NCBI RefSeq assembly: GCF_900217905.1
Contig: NZ_OBMO01000003.1
Location: 1-64,000 of the forward strand
Length of the DNA stretch: 64,000 nucleotides
Direction: 5' to 3'
From: Alloalcanivorax xenomutans
GTDB lineage: Bacteria; Pseudomonadota; Gammaproteobacteria; Pseudomonadales; Alcanivoracaceae
Shown here: piece by piece, positions 40,360-49,132 of the stretch
How positions within the stretch are numbered: the stretch's first letter is position 1
How the letters are laid out: each line of letters begins with the position of its first letter
Program-made: the position numbers and the translations under genes
The notes under the pieces: generated by a model
Told to the model about the DNA's origin: nothing
What the model saw: the letters and a program-made list of their open reading frames with translations, nothing else
Databases searched by the model: none

Positions 40360-41517
40360 ATGACACAGTGGCAGTCCGCCTGGATTGATGACGAACTGAG
40401 AATTTTTCAGGATTCCGTACGCAAGATTTTCGAGCGCGAGTTCGTGCCCCAGGAGGAAAAATGGCGCAAGCAGCGTCACCCGGATCGTGAGGTCTGGCCC
40501 AAACTTGGTGAGCTGGGCCTGTTGTGTGCCAGTATCCCGTCCGAGTACGGCGGTGGCGGCGGCACCTTCGCCCATGAGGCCGTGATCTGCATGGAGCAGG
40601 CCCGCGCTCAGGTGAGCAGCTTCAGCATCAGCGTGCATAGCGGCATCGTGTCTCACTACATTCTCAATTACGGCACCGAGGAGCAGCGCAAGAAATGGCT
40701 GCCGCAATTGGCCAGTGGCCAGCGGGTCGCCGCCATCGCCATGAGTGAACCGGGAGCCGGCTCTGATTTACAGGCGGTGCGGACCACCGCGCTCCGTGAT
40801 GGTGATGAGTATGTGATTAACGGCTCCAAAACCTTTATCACCAACGGCTATCACGCCGAATTGATCTGTGTGGTGGCGAAAACCGATACCCAGGCCAAGG
40901 GCAGCCGCGGTATTTCCCTGGTAATGGTGGAAACGGAAAAAGTCAGCGGTTTTCGCCGTGGGCGCATCCTGGAAAAAATCGGCCAGAAAGGGCAGGACAC
41001 CGCGGAGCTGTTTTTCGATGACGTGCGCGTACCAGCGGAAAATGTCCTGGGCGGTGCCGAGGGCAAGGGTTTCGTGCAACTGATGGAGCAACTGCCGCGC
41101 GAGCGCATGTTCATCGCCGTGGGCGCCGTGGCCACCATGCAGAAGGCCATTGATGAGACCACTGCTTATGTGAAGGATCGCAAGGTGTTTGGTCAGCGCC
41201 TTATGGATATGCAGAACACTCGTTTCAAATTGGCGGAGTGTCAGACCCAGGCGACGGTGGCGCGCTGTTTCGTCGATGATTGTGTCTACAAAGTGATCCG
41301 TGGCGAGCTGGACGTGCCCACCGCCGCCATGGCGAAGTGGTGGACCACGCAGTTGAACTGCCAGATCATCGATGAATGTCTGCAATTGCATGGCGGCTAC
41401 GGTTACATGGAAGAGTATCCGATCTCGCGGATGTACACCGATGCCCGGGTGGGCAAGATCTATGGCGGTGCCAACGAGATCATGAAGGAAATCATCGCCC
41501 GTTCCATGGATCAATGA
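40360..41517 (+). CDS. acyl-CoA dehydrogenase
   Basis: The 385-residue flavoprotein has AIAMSEPGAGSDLQAVRTTA and NGSKTFITNGYHAELICVVAKTD in its FAD/substrate region, the KIGQKGQDTAELFFDDVRVP motif and a C-terminal QLHGGYGYMEEYPISRMYTDARVGKIYGGANEIMKEII. This is the general long/medium-chain ACAD form. GAGGAGA lies before ATG 40360. It starts a rightward operon with ligase, DUF35 protein, thiolase and another dehydrogenase. The exact acyl group is not predictable. Confidence 0.93.
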   Translation: MTQWQSAWIDDELRIFQDSVRKIFEREFVPQEEKWRKQRHPDREVWPKLGELGLLCASIPSEYGGGGGTFAHEAVICMEQARAQVSSFSISVHSGIVSHYILNYGTEEQRKKWLPQLASGQRVAAIAMSEPGAGSDLQAVRTTALRDGDEYVINGSKTFITNGYHAELICVVAKTDTQAKGSRGISLVMVETEKVSGFRRGRILEKIGQKGQDTAELFFDDVRVPAENVLGGAEGKGFVQLMEQLPRERMFIAVGAVATMQKAIDETTAYVKDRKVFGQRLMDMQNTRFKLAECQTQATVARCFVDDCVYKVIRGELDVPTAAMAKWWTTQLNCQIIDECLQLHGGYGYMEEYPISRMYTDARVGKIYGGANEIMKEIIARSMDQ

Positions 41518-41530
41518 CGGGAGCGCATCG

Positions 41531-43228
41531 ATGACCTCTCCTCATCTGTCCTTCTATCCGAAAGGGTTGCCCGAGCGGATTCGCGCTCCGCAAACCACTC
41601 TGGTGGATAACCTGCGTATTTCCGCTTTGCGTTACCCGGACCGGCCTGCGTTGGTGTTTTACAACGGCGTGCTGAGCTATGGCGATCTGCAGAGGGACGT
41701 GCGATGCATGGCTGGTTATCTGCAGCAAGAATGTGGTGTGGCCAAGGGCGATCGCGTATTGCTCTACACTCAGAACTGTCCGCAGTTCACCGTTGCCTTC
41801 TATGCGGTGATGTCGCTGGGGGCGGCGGTAGTGCCGGTAAACGCCATGAGCACTCATGAGGAGCTGGCCTATTACTTCGAAAATAGCGGCGCCCGTCTGG
41901 CATTCTGTGCCGCCGACCTGTACAGCAATCTGCGCCCCTGTGTGGATAGTGGCCTGGTTACCCGGGTGATTCTGCATCAGTACCGGGATTACCTTAGCGA
42001 TCCGCGAGATCCGCTGGTTCCTGGCTGGATCGCGGTGGCGCAGGAAGAAGTGACGGACCCGGCGGTGGTGACCTGGGCTGAAGCCCTTGCCGCGGAACAG
42101 ACTCCGATGCCGGCGGCTTTTGACGCTGATCAGATGTGTGTGCTGCCTTACACCTCCGGCACCACCGGTCACCCCAAGGGCTGCATCCATACCCACCGCA
42201 CCCTGGGATACGCTATTTATTCCTCGTCGTTGTGGCGTGCCCTCAATGCCGAATCGGTGTTTCTGTCGGTGGCGCCGATGTTCCACATGCTGGGCCTGCA
42301 AAGTGGTATGAACATGCCGATTCTGCTCGGCGCTACCACGGTGATACTGCCGCGCTGGGATCGGGATATGGCGGCACGGCTGATCGACCAATGGGGTGTC
42401 AGTGTGTGGGGCGCGCCGCCGGCGATGATCATCGACTTTTTCGCCAAGCCGGATATCGCCGATTATGACCTGTCGCGCCTGAGCTTGATCTTTGGCGGCG
42501 GCGCGGCGATGCCGGAGGCGGTATCGCGGACCTTGAAGGAAGATCACGGGATCGCGTTCAACGAATCCTATGGTCTGACCGAGACCTCCGCTTTTTTGCA
42601 TGCCAACCCCGTGCACCGTAACAAACGCCAGTGTCTGGGGGTGCCCACCTTTGGCGTGGATTCCCGTGTGGTCGATCCGGAAACTCTGGAGCCCTTGCCG
42701 CTGGGCGAAGTGGGTGAGCTGATCACCAGCGGACCACAGGTAATGGAAGGGTATTGGCATAACGACGAGGCCAATCGTGAGTCCTTTCTTGAACGCGATG
42801 GGCGCCGCTTTTTTCGTACCGGTGACCTGGCCTGTATCGATGAGGATGGCTACTTCTTCATGAAGGACAGGCTCAAGCGCATGATCAACGTGTCCGGCTA
42901 CAAAGTGTGGCCGGCGGAAGTGGAAAATTTCATGTATGACCATCCGGCGGTTCAGGAGGCCTGTGTCATCGGCGTGCCGGACAGCCGTCGCGGTGAAGTG
43001 GTCATGGCGATTCTGGTTGTCAAGGACCGCTACCGCGGCCAGGTTACCGAAGAACAGGTGATCGACTGGGCGCGGGAAAAAATGGCGGTGTACAAAGCGC
43101 CCCGCCGGGTGGAATTCGTCGATGCCTTACCGAAGTCCGGCGCTGGCAAGATCCTCTGGCGTCAGTTACAGGACGAACAACGGGCTTTGGTTGGCGACGG
43201 TGATGTTATGGCGGCCGGGGACGCATGA
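41531..43228 (+). CDS. AMP-forming acyl-CoA ligase (long-chain type)
   Basis: The 565-residue adenylate-forming enzyme activates a carboxylic acid to its CoA ester. The AMP-binding LPYTSGTTGHPKG, the YGLTETSAFL motif, the FRTGDLACIDEDGYF hinge and the KRMINVSGYKVWPAEVE region are all intact. The C-terminal KSGAGKILWRQL holds the catalytic lysine expected in this family. It lies 13 bases after the first dehydrogenase of the operon. The acid is unknown; the context suggests an alkyl-branched or functionalised fatty acid. Confidence 0.93.
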   Translation: MTSPHLSFYPKGLPERIRAPQTTLVDNLRISALRYPDRPALVFYNGVLSYGDLQRDVRCMAGYLQQECGVAKGDRVLLYTQNCPQFTVAFYAVMSLGAAVVPVNAMSTHEELAYYFENSGARLAFCAADLYSNLRPCVDSGLVTRVILHQYRDYLSDPRDPLVPGWIAVAQEEVTDPAVVTWAEALAAEQTPMPAAFDADQMCVLPYTSGTTGHPKGCIHTHRTLGYAIYSSSLWRALNAESVFLSVAPMFHMLGLQSGMNMPILLGATTVILPRWDRDMAARLIDQWGVSVWGAPPAMIIDFFAKPDIADYDLSRLSLIFGGGAAMPEAVSRTLKEDHGIAFNESYGLTETSAFLHANPVHRNKRQCLGVPTFGVDSRVVDPETLEPLPLGEVGELITSGPQVMEGYWHNDEANRESFLERDGRRFFRTGDLACIDEDGYFFMKDRLKRMINVSGYKVWPAEVENFMYDHPAVQEACVIGVPDSRRGEVVMAILVVKDRYRGQVTEEQVIDWAREKMAVYKAPRRVEFVDALPKSGAGKILWRQLQDEQRALVGDGDVMAAGDA

Positions 43229-43288
43229 TCGGACGAGTCGCCGGGTGGCCTTTCCACCGGGCTGGCGGTAATTACGAGGAGAGCAAAC

Positions 43289-43678
43289 ATGGTTAACCAA
43301 GAGGGTGGCGTGCAGGCCATCTATCAAGCGGCTCTGGATCAGGGGCGTTTCGAAATTCAACGCTGCAATGACTGTGGGGATGCGATTTTTTTTCCACGTG
43401 AACTTTGCCCCGGTTGTGGCAGTGGCGACCTGTCCTGGTTCAGCCCCAGCGGCAAGGGGACGGTCTATGCGGTGACCACGGTGCGGCGCAAACCGGAAGC
43501 CGGTGGTGACTACAACGTCTCTTTGATAGATCTTGAAGAAAACGTCCGGCTGATGAGCCGGATTGAAAACGCGGCCCCGGAAGAGGTGAAAATCGGCATG
43601 GCGGTGAAGGCCCGGGTGACGGTAAACGAGGGGCATGGCCTGTTGGTGTTTCATGCGATGGAAGGAGCGGCACAATGA
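43289..43678 (+). CDS. DUF35 OB-fold/zinc-ribbon protein, partner of adjacent thiolase
   Basis: The 129-residue protein has the DUF35 layout. An N-terminal helix and rubredoxin-like zinc ribbon with CNDCG and CPGCG pairs are followed by an OB-fold (GTVYAVTTVRRKPEAGG to VKARVTVNEGHGLLVFHAM). DUF35 proteins form complexes with thiolase-like enzymes and help bind acyl-CoA. The start has GAGGAGAG upstream. Its stop overlaps the thiolase start in ATGA, supporting a complex. Confidence 0.92.
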   Translation: MVNQEGGVQAIYQAALDQGRFEIQRCNDCGDAIFFPRELCPGCGSGDLSWFSPSGKGTVYAVTTVRRKPEAGGDYNVSLIDLEENVRLMSRIENAAPEEVKIGMAVKARVTVNEGHGLLVFHAMEGAAQ

Positions 43679-44853
43679 GCGGTGATCTGAATAATTTGCG
43701 CGGCAAATTCGCCATCGCTGGTGTGGCGACCTTCGGTTGTGGCGAGGCGCCGGGTTATACCGACATGGAGCTGCTGGCTCAGGCCGCGCGTCTGGCGGTG
43801 GCCGATGCCGGCCTGACAATGAAGGATATCGACGGTCTGTGCACCGCCAGTGCCTCATCCACCATGTGGTCGATGCCGGTGGTGGAGTACCTGGGAATTC
43901 GTCCCCGTTTCATCGACGCCACCATGATCGGCGGGTCCAGTTTCATCGCCCACCTGATGCCGGCGATGCAAGCGCTGGAGTCCGGTCAGTGTGACGCGGT
44001 ACTGGTGGCCTACGGCAGCGCCCAGCGCACCTCCACATTGAGCCGCAAGGAAATTGGCAAGGCTCGCCTGCTGATGGACCCGCAACCCTACGAGCATCCT
44101 TATCAACCGATGCTGCCGATGTCCGCGTATGCGCTGGCGGCGTCACGCCACATGCATGAGTTCGGCACAACCCGCCGGCAATTGGCGCAAGTGGCGGTGT
44201 CGGCGCGCCAATGGGCGCGGAAGAATGCGGACGCGTTCATGCGTGATCCGCTGACCGTGGACGATGTGCTCAATTCGCGCATGGTGTCCGATCCACTGAC
44301 CGTGCGTGATGCTTGCCTGGTCACCGATGGCGGCGGCGCTTACGTTTTGGTCCGCGCTGACCGCGCCCGCGATTTGCCGCAGCCGCCGGTGTATGTGCTC
44401 GGCCAGGGTACGGCGGTGTGGAATCGGCAAATCTCCAGCATGGCGGACCTGACCGTGACCGCCGCCACGCAATCCGGGCGTGACGCTTATGCCATGGCCG
44501 GAATGGGCCCCAAGGACATTGATGTGGCGGAGCTGTACGACGCCTTCACCATCAATACCTTGTTGTTCCTGGAAGACCTCGGCTTCTGTGCCAAGGGCGA
44601 AGCCGGCGCCTTCGTGGAGGAGGGGAACATATCCCCCGGTGGCAGCCTGCCGGTGAATACCAATGGCGGCGGCTTGTCCTGGGGGCACCCGGGGATGTAC
44701 GGCATTTTCGCCGCCATCGAGGGCGTCCGTCAGTTGCGTGGTAACGCTGGAGACAGCCAGGTCGCCGGTGCGCAAACGGCGATTGTGCATGGCAACGGCG
44801 GTACGCTGTCCAGTCAATCCACCGCCATTCTGGGTACCGCCGCGGCGCTGTGA
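43675..44853 (+). CDS. thiolase-superfamily protein (SCP-x/Ltp2-like), no typical nucleophilic Cys
   Basis: The 392-residue protein is a lipid-transfer-type thiolase with ELYDAFTINTLLFLEDLGF, the NTNGGGLSWGHPGMYG region and the C-terminal HGNGGTLSSQSTAILG. At the place where thiolases carry the nucleophilic Cys, the sequence reads IGGSSFIAHLMPAMQAL, with Ser instead. Related DUF35-partnered enzymes such as Ltp2 act as retro-aldolases on steroid side-chain CoA esters rather than as thiolases. A retro-aldol or altered thiolytic reaction is therefore plausible. It is translated together with the DUF35 gene. Confidence 0.9.
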   Translation: MSGDLNNLRGKFAIAGVATFGCGEAPGYTDMELLAQAARLAVADAGLTMKDIDGLCTASASSTMWSMPVVEYLGIRPRFIDATMIGGSSFIAHLMPAMQALESGQCDAVLVAYGSAQRTSTLSRKEIGKARLLMDPQPYEHPYQPMLPMSAYALAASRHMHEFGTTRRQLAQVAVSARQWARKNADAFMRDPLTVDDVLNSRMVSDPLTVRDACLVTDGGGAYVLVRADRARDLPQPPVYVLGQGTAVWNRQISSMADLTVTAATQSGRDAYAMAGMGPKDIDVAELYDAFTINTLLFLEDLGFCAKGEAGAFVEEGNISPGGSLPVNTNGGGLSWGHPGMYGIFAAIEGVRQLRGNAGDSQVAGAQTAIVHGNGGTLSSQSTAILGTAAAL

Positions 44854-44895
44854 GGCGTCGATAATTCAAGGCGGCAATGCCGCCGGGAGGCCATC

Positions 44896-46047
44896 ATGAT
44901 ACGTGATCAGGAAACCATGAATACGCTGTTGGACACGATCAACCGCTTCGTACGCGAACGGCTGGTGCCCAACGAGGAATGGGTGGCGGAGCACGACGCC
45001 ATCCCCGAGGACATCGTCAGGGAGATGAAGGAGATCGGTCTGTTCGGGCTGACCATCCCCGAGGAATTCGGCGGCCTCGGTCTGACCATGGAAGAGGAAG
45101 TGCTGGTGATGTTCGAGATGGGGCGCACTTCACCGGCGTTCCGTTCGTTGTTCGGCACCACCGTGGGGATCGGTTCCCAGGGGATCCTGATGGACGGTAC
45201 TGATGAGCAGAAACAACAGTGGTTGCCGTCTCTGGCCACCGGTGAGGTGATGGCGTCGTTCGCGCTGACAGAGCCGGGGGCCGGTTCCGATGCCGCGTCC
45301 TTGCGGACCAGCGCGGTGAAGGACGGCGATCACTATGTGGTGAACGGCACCAAACGCTTTATCACCAATGCCCCACAGGCCGGTATTTTCACCTTGATGG
45401 CGCGTACTGATCCGGATGTGAAGGGCGCGGGCGGCATCTCCGCGTTTATCGTCGACGCCAAAACTCCGGGAATCTCGCTGGGTAAACCAGACAGCAAAAT
45501 GGGCCAGAAAGGCGCCCATACCTGTGATGTGGTGTTCGAGGACTGCCGGGTGCCGGCGGCTAACATCATCGGTGGCAAGCCCGGCGTGGGCTTCAAGACG
45601 GCCATGAAAGTGCTGGACAAAGGGCGGATTCATATCGCCGCCATCTGTGTCGGCGTGGCCGAACGTATGCTGGACGATGCTCTGCGCTATGCCGCTGAAC
45701 GCGAGCAGTTCGGTCAGGCCATTGGTGAATTCCAACTGGTGCAAGCAATGCTGGCCGACAGCAAGGCGGAGATCTACGCCTCCCGTTGCATGGTTCTGGA
45801 TGCGGCCCGTCGTCGGGATGACGGTGAAAACGTCAGCACCGAGGCCGCTTGCTGCAAAATGTACGCTTCGGAAATGTGCGGTCGCGTGGCGGACCGCGCG
45901 GTGCAGATTCACGGTGGCGCCGGCTATATGTCCGAATACGGCATCGAGCGGTTTTACCGTGATGTGCGGCTGTTCCGTATTTATGAAGGCACCACTCAGA
46001 TTCAACAGATTGTAATCGCACGCAATATGTTGCGCGCGGTGCGTTAG
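44896..46047 (+). CDS. acyl-CoA dehydrogenase
   Basis: The 383-residue enzyme has the ACAD signatures ASFALTEPGAGSDAASLRTSAV, NGTKRFITNAPQAGIFTLMARTD and KMGQKGAHTCDVVFEDCRVP. The C-terminal AVQIHGGAGYMSEYGIERFYRDVRLFRIYEGTTQIQQIVIARNML is typical of medium/short-chain forms. GGAGG lies before ATG 44896. It is the fifth gene of the rightward operon, 42 bases after the thiolase. With the enzyme at 40360 it gives this operon two different desaturation steps. Confidence 0.93.
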   Translation: MIRDQETMNTLLDTINRFVRERLVPNEEWVAEHDAIPEDIVREMKEIGLFGLTIPEEFGGLGLTMEEEVLVMFEMGRTSPAFRSLFGTTVGIGSQGILMDGTDEQKQQWLPSLATGEVMASFALTEPGAGSDAASLRTSAVKDGDHYVVNGTKRFITNAPQAGIFTLMARTDPDVKGAGGISAFIVDAKTPGISLGKPDSKMGQKGAHTCDVVFEDCRVPAANIIGGKPGVGFKTAMKVLDKGRIHIAAICVGVAERMLDDALRYAAEREQFGQAIGEFQLVQAMLADSKAEIYASRCMVLDAARRRDDGENVSTEAACCKMYASEMCGRVADRAVQIHGGAGYMSEYGIERFYRDVRLFRIYEGTTQIQQIVIARNMLRAVR

Positions 46048-46128
46048 CGGTTCGCTCTCCACGCATGGCGGGGGGCCAACCGTCGTGCGTGCTTTTTATT
46101 CCAGCGGGTGGGTATCTCCGCCCGCCTC

Positions 46129-46150
46129 AAGCCCGTTCTCCACGGGCTTT
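46129..46150 (+). terminator. hairpin after the rightward catabolic operon
   Basis: AAGCCCGT (46129-46136) pairs with ACGGGCTT (46142-46149) over a 5-base loop, with a second weaker GCGGG/CCCGC stem just before it. It lies in the 187-base gap between the dehydrogenase and the next ligase. Only TT follows, so termination may be partial. Confidence 0.5.
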
Positions 46151-46178
46151 GGCCGTTTATTCCGTTCACAGGTGAATC

Positions 46179-46244
46179 ATGTCTGACCACGATATTGTTG
46201 TTCATGCCCGTTGCCGGGCAGGGGAGTACCGCCCATGTATCTGA
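46179..46244 (+). CDS. possible 21-residue leader peptide
   Basis: An ATG at 46179, with AGGTGA upstream, opens a 21-codon frame starting MSDHDIVVHARC. It ends with TGA at 46242-46244, overlapping the start of the following acyl-CoA ligase (46235) by 10 bases. It could couple translation of the ligase. No homology is recognised and it may be chance. Confidence 0.3.
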   Translation: MSDHDIVVHARCRAGEYRPCI

Positions 46245-47806
46245 CCCAGGGGTTGCACCGCGCGGTGCAGCAGGCTCCGGAACGCCTGGCCACGGTGGAT
46301 GGCGAACGCCGCCGCAGCTATCGAGAGTTGGCTGACCGTTGTGCCCGGCTGGCCGGTGGACTCACCGGCCTCGGTGTACAGGCCGGAGACCGGGTGGCGA
46401 TACTGGCCGCCAACTGCGATTATCATGCCGAGTATTTTCTTGGCTTGTGGTGGATGGGCGCGGTGGCCAATGCCGTGAATACCCGCTGGAATGTGAAGGA
46501 GATGGCGTACTCCCTCAACGACAGCGAAGCGGAGATACTGCTGGTCAGCGATGCTTTCCTGCCGATGGTGGAGACGCTCAAGGCGCGCTGTCCAGGGCTG
46601 CGCCATGTTCTGCATCTGGGGAGCACGCCATGCACCCATGCAGATGGGCCGGCGGGGATGATTCACTACGAGGATTTTCTGGCGCGGGCAACGCCGGTGG
46701 AGGATGGCCGCTTCGGCGGTGATCACCTGGCGGTGCTGCTGTATACCGGTGGCACTACCGGCTTTCCCAAAGGCGTGATGCTTTCCCATGACAATCTCTG
46801 GAGCTGCGCCATTACTCGCCTGGCGGAAAGCGACCCGCCTGATCCGTTCGTCACCTTGTTGGCGTCGCCGCTGTTCCATACCGCCGGCGTCGCCAAATTC
46901 ATCACCCAGATCGTGGTGGGCGGAACCGCGGTGATGATGCCGTCCTTCCGCGTGGAGGAGGTTCTGGCCACCATCGAGCGGGAAAAGATCACCGATGTGA
47001 TTCTGGTGCCAAGCATGATCCAGATGCTGGTGGATCACCCCGAGGTGCGAGAATACGATCTGAGCTCCCTGACACGGGTTGCCTATGGGGCCTCGCCTAT
47101 TTCCCTGGCGGTTCTGGAACGGGCCCTGGCGGTGTTTCCCGATGCGCAGTTCACTCATACCTATGGTATGACCGAGGCATCGCCGATGATCACGTTGAAC
47201 TCCTGGCGTAATCATCGTGGCGAGGCCTTGAGCAATGGCCGCATCCGTTCCGCCGGCAAAGCCACCTGGGGCATGGAAGTACGTATCGTCGACGAGGATG
47301 ACCGGGAAGTGCCCCGGGGCACCGTGGGTGAAGTGGTGGCGCGCGGTGACAACGTCATGTTGGGCTACTGGAACAATCCGGACGCCACCGCGGAAACCCT
47401 GCGCGGCGGCTGGTTGCATACCGGAGATGGCGGTTACATGGATGAGGACGGTTACATCTACATTGTCGACCGCATGAAGGACATGATCGTCAGCGGCGGT
47501 GAGAACGTGTACTGCGCGGAAGTGGAAAACGTGCTGGCCCGGCATCCGGCGGTGGCCAGCTGCGCGGTGATCGGCATTCCCCATGACACCTGGGGGGAGA
47601 GCGTGCACGCGGTGGTGGTGACGCAATCCGGCGTTGAGGTGTCAGCGGAAGAGTTGACCGATTTCTGCCGCGATGATCTGGCCGGCTACAAGTGTCCGCG
47701 TTCGGTGGAATTCCGCGACAGCCTGCCGTTGTCCGGCGCCGGCAAGGTGCTCAAGCAAGAGCTGCGGGAGCCCTATTGGCGGGGCCGCGCCCGCCGGGTG
47801 TCCTGA
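46235..47806 (+). CDS. AMP-forming acyl-CoA ligase (medium/long-chain type)
   Basis: The 523-residue acyl-CoA synthetase has VLLYTGGTTGFPKG, the YGMTEASPMI motif, LHTGDGGYMDEDGYIYIVDRMKDMI and GGENVYCAEVENVL. The LSGAGKVLKQELRE tail holds the expected catalytic Lys. It is a different subtype from the ligase at 41531, so the island can activate two kinds of acid or two stages of one pathway. ATG 46235 has GGGGAG upstream. It is convergent with gntR, 22 bases apart. Confidence 0.92.
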   Translation: MYLTQGLHRAVQQAPERLATVDGERRRSYRELADRCARLAGGLTGLGVQAGDRVAILAANCDYHAEYFLGLWWMGAVANAVNTRWNVKEMAYSLNDSEAEILLVSDAFLPMVETLKARCPGLRHVLHLGSTPCTHADGPAGMIHYEDFLARATPVEDGRFGGDHLAVLLYTGGTTGFPKGVMLSHDNLWSCAITRLAESDPPDPFVTLLASPLFHTAGVAKFITQIVVGGTAVMMPSFRVEEVLATIEREKITDVILVPSMIQMLVDHPEVREYDLSSLTRVAYGASPISLAVLERALAVFPDAQFTHTYGMTEASPMITLNSWRNHRGEALSNGRIRSAGKATWGMEVRIVDEDDREVPRGTVGEVVARGDNVMLGYWNNPDATAETLRGGWLHTGDGGYMDEDGYIYIVDRMKDMIVSGGENVYCAEVENVLARHPAVASCAVIGIPHDTWGESVHAVVVTQSGVEVSAEELTDFCRDDLAGYKCPRSVEFRDSLPLSGAGKVLKQELREPYWRGRARRVS

Positions 47807-47828
47807 GCGGCGCGATCTCGTTCCCCGT

Positions 47829-48515
47829 TCAACGCAACCCGGCGCCGCCGCTGGAGACATGGGCCAGCAGCCCTTCACCGGCGGCGGCGATATGACGGCG
47901 CATGGCCTCGGCCGCCGCTGCGGCGTCACCGGCGCGCAACGCTCGCACAATGGCCCAATGTTCCTGGCTGGATTCCGCCATGCGGTTCTCGATGGTGATC
48001 GGTGTCAGTGGTGGCACCCCCTGCCAGAGGGTGAGGACGATTTTCTGAGTGCGCGGCTGATTGGCGGCATCGTACAGCACCCGGTGAAAACGCTGATTGA
48101 GCGCCACATAGGCGGCGGAGTCGCCATCATCGGCGGCCTGGTCCATGTCCTGTTGCAACTGCTCCAGCTCGTCCAGTTCCTCGTCGCCCAGTTGGGGGCA
48201 GGCCTGGGCAACCATGTGGCCTTCCAGCAGCTCGCGCAGGGCATAGATCTCCTTGACGTCATCGACGCCGAAAGAACTGACCCGATAGGCGCCCCGACCC
48301 TCGGTTTCCACCAGGCCGTCCGCCTCCAGCCGGCGTAAAGCGTCACGCACCGGGATGCGGCTGGTACCGAAACGCTTGGCCAGGTCCTCCTGTACCAGGC
48401 GCTCGCCGCCGGCAATGTCTCCGCGCAGGATCGCTTCGCGCATGCGTATGTAGACTTCCTCCTCCATGGAGCGGCGGCGGACGGGAGCGAAAGGGTCGGT
48501 TTGGGTTCGCGGCAT
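47829..48515 (-). CDS. GntR-family (FCD) transcriptional regulator
   Basis: The 228-residue regulator has an N-terminal winged HTH (about 15-85) with GERLVQEDLAKRFGTSRIPVRDALRRLEADGLVE. A helical FCD ligand domain follows, with YALRELLEGHMVAQAC, the Asp/His-rich metal or ligand site FHRVLYDAA, and a later EHWAIVRALRAGDAAAAAEAMRRHI. It is probably a repressor relieved by an acid or acyl-CoA. A GTATAC array lies directly upstream and the same array lies before the itaconate-like operon, indicating autoregulation and control of the island. Confidence 0.92.
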   Translation of the reverse strand: MPRTQTDPFAPVRRRSMEEEVYIRMREAILRGDIAGGERLVQEDLAKRFGTSRIPVRDALRRLEADGLVETEGRGAYRVSSFGVDDVKEIYALRELLEGHMVAQACPQLGDEELDELEQLQQDMDQAADDGDSAAYVALNQRFHRVLYDAANQPRTQKIVLTLWQGVPPLTPITIENRMAESSQEHWAIVRALRAGDAAAAAEAMRRHIAAAGEGLLAHVSSGGAGLR

Positions 48516-48622
48516 AGTGTGTTTCTCAAACGCTAAGACAGTGTTTTCCCGAGTAATGGCGGGAGTTTACAGGATTTACCCGCTCCCGGCCCGGTGCAAG
48601 GGAGCGGAATCCGGCGTGGTCC

Positions 48623-48643
48623 GTGTACTGTATACAGTATACA
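48623..48643. promoter_or_regulatory. GntR-type operator between gntR and thioesterase
   Basis: Hexamers GTGTAC (48623-48628), GTATAC (48630-48635) and GTATAC (48637-48642) repeat at 7-bp spacing. The last two form a perfect palindrome, TGTATACAGTATACA (48629-48643). The last 14 bases are identical to 38850-38863. It sits in the divergent gap that holds both promoters. Confidence 0.78.
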
Positions 48644-48716
48644 ATGCGCCGGTCCGGATGCTGGCCGCAACGGCCATTTTCCCTTTTCAGCCAAGCAGAC
48701 AGGAGCGCACAGGTTA

Positions 48717-49127
48717 ATGAGCTGGACTCGCGAAGACGAAATCAACTGGACCAATAACAACCCATTTCGCTGCCACCTGGGCATCAAGATCAATTGGGTC
48801 AATGATGACGGTGGCTCTGAAATTGCCTTGCCGGTTACTCCTGAGTTGTTACAGGCCTATGGCATGGTGCATGGCGGTATTTATTGCGTGCTGATCGACA
48901 CGGTTCTGGGTACCTGCGTGCGTGCCTACCATCAGCGCGATGCCGGTCCGATCACGGTGGATCTCAATGTCAGCTTCCTGAGGCCTACCGGGCAGGGGGA
49001 GATCGTCTGCCGTGGGGAGATCATCAAGGCCGGCCGCAAGGTCATGGTCGGCAGCGCCGATGTGCTCGACGCAGAAGGCCGCAAGCTGGCCACCGGCCGT
49101 GGTTCCTTCCTGATGCGCAACGAGTAG
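48717..49127 (+). CDS. PaaI-family hotdog thioesterase
   Basis: The 136-residue single-hotdog protein has the PaaI-type YGMVHGGIYCVLIDTVLGT motif, whose HGG is the acyl-CoA-binding element, and the dimer strand TVDLNVSFLRPTGQGEIVCRGEII. It probably hydrolyses an acyl- or aryl-CoA that builds up in the pathway, recovering CoA. A longer frame from 48594 runs through the operator and is not credible; ATG 48717 fits the family. It shares the divergent operator region with gntR. Confidence 0.9.
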   Translation: MSWTREDEINWTNNNPFRCHLGIKINWVNDDGGSEIALPVTPELLQAYGMVHGGIYCVLIDTVLGTCVRAYHQRDAGPITVDLNVSFLRPTGQGEIVCRGEIIKAGRKVMVGSADVLDAEGRKLATGRGSFLMRNE

Positions 49128-49132
49128 CCCAC

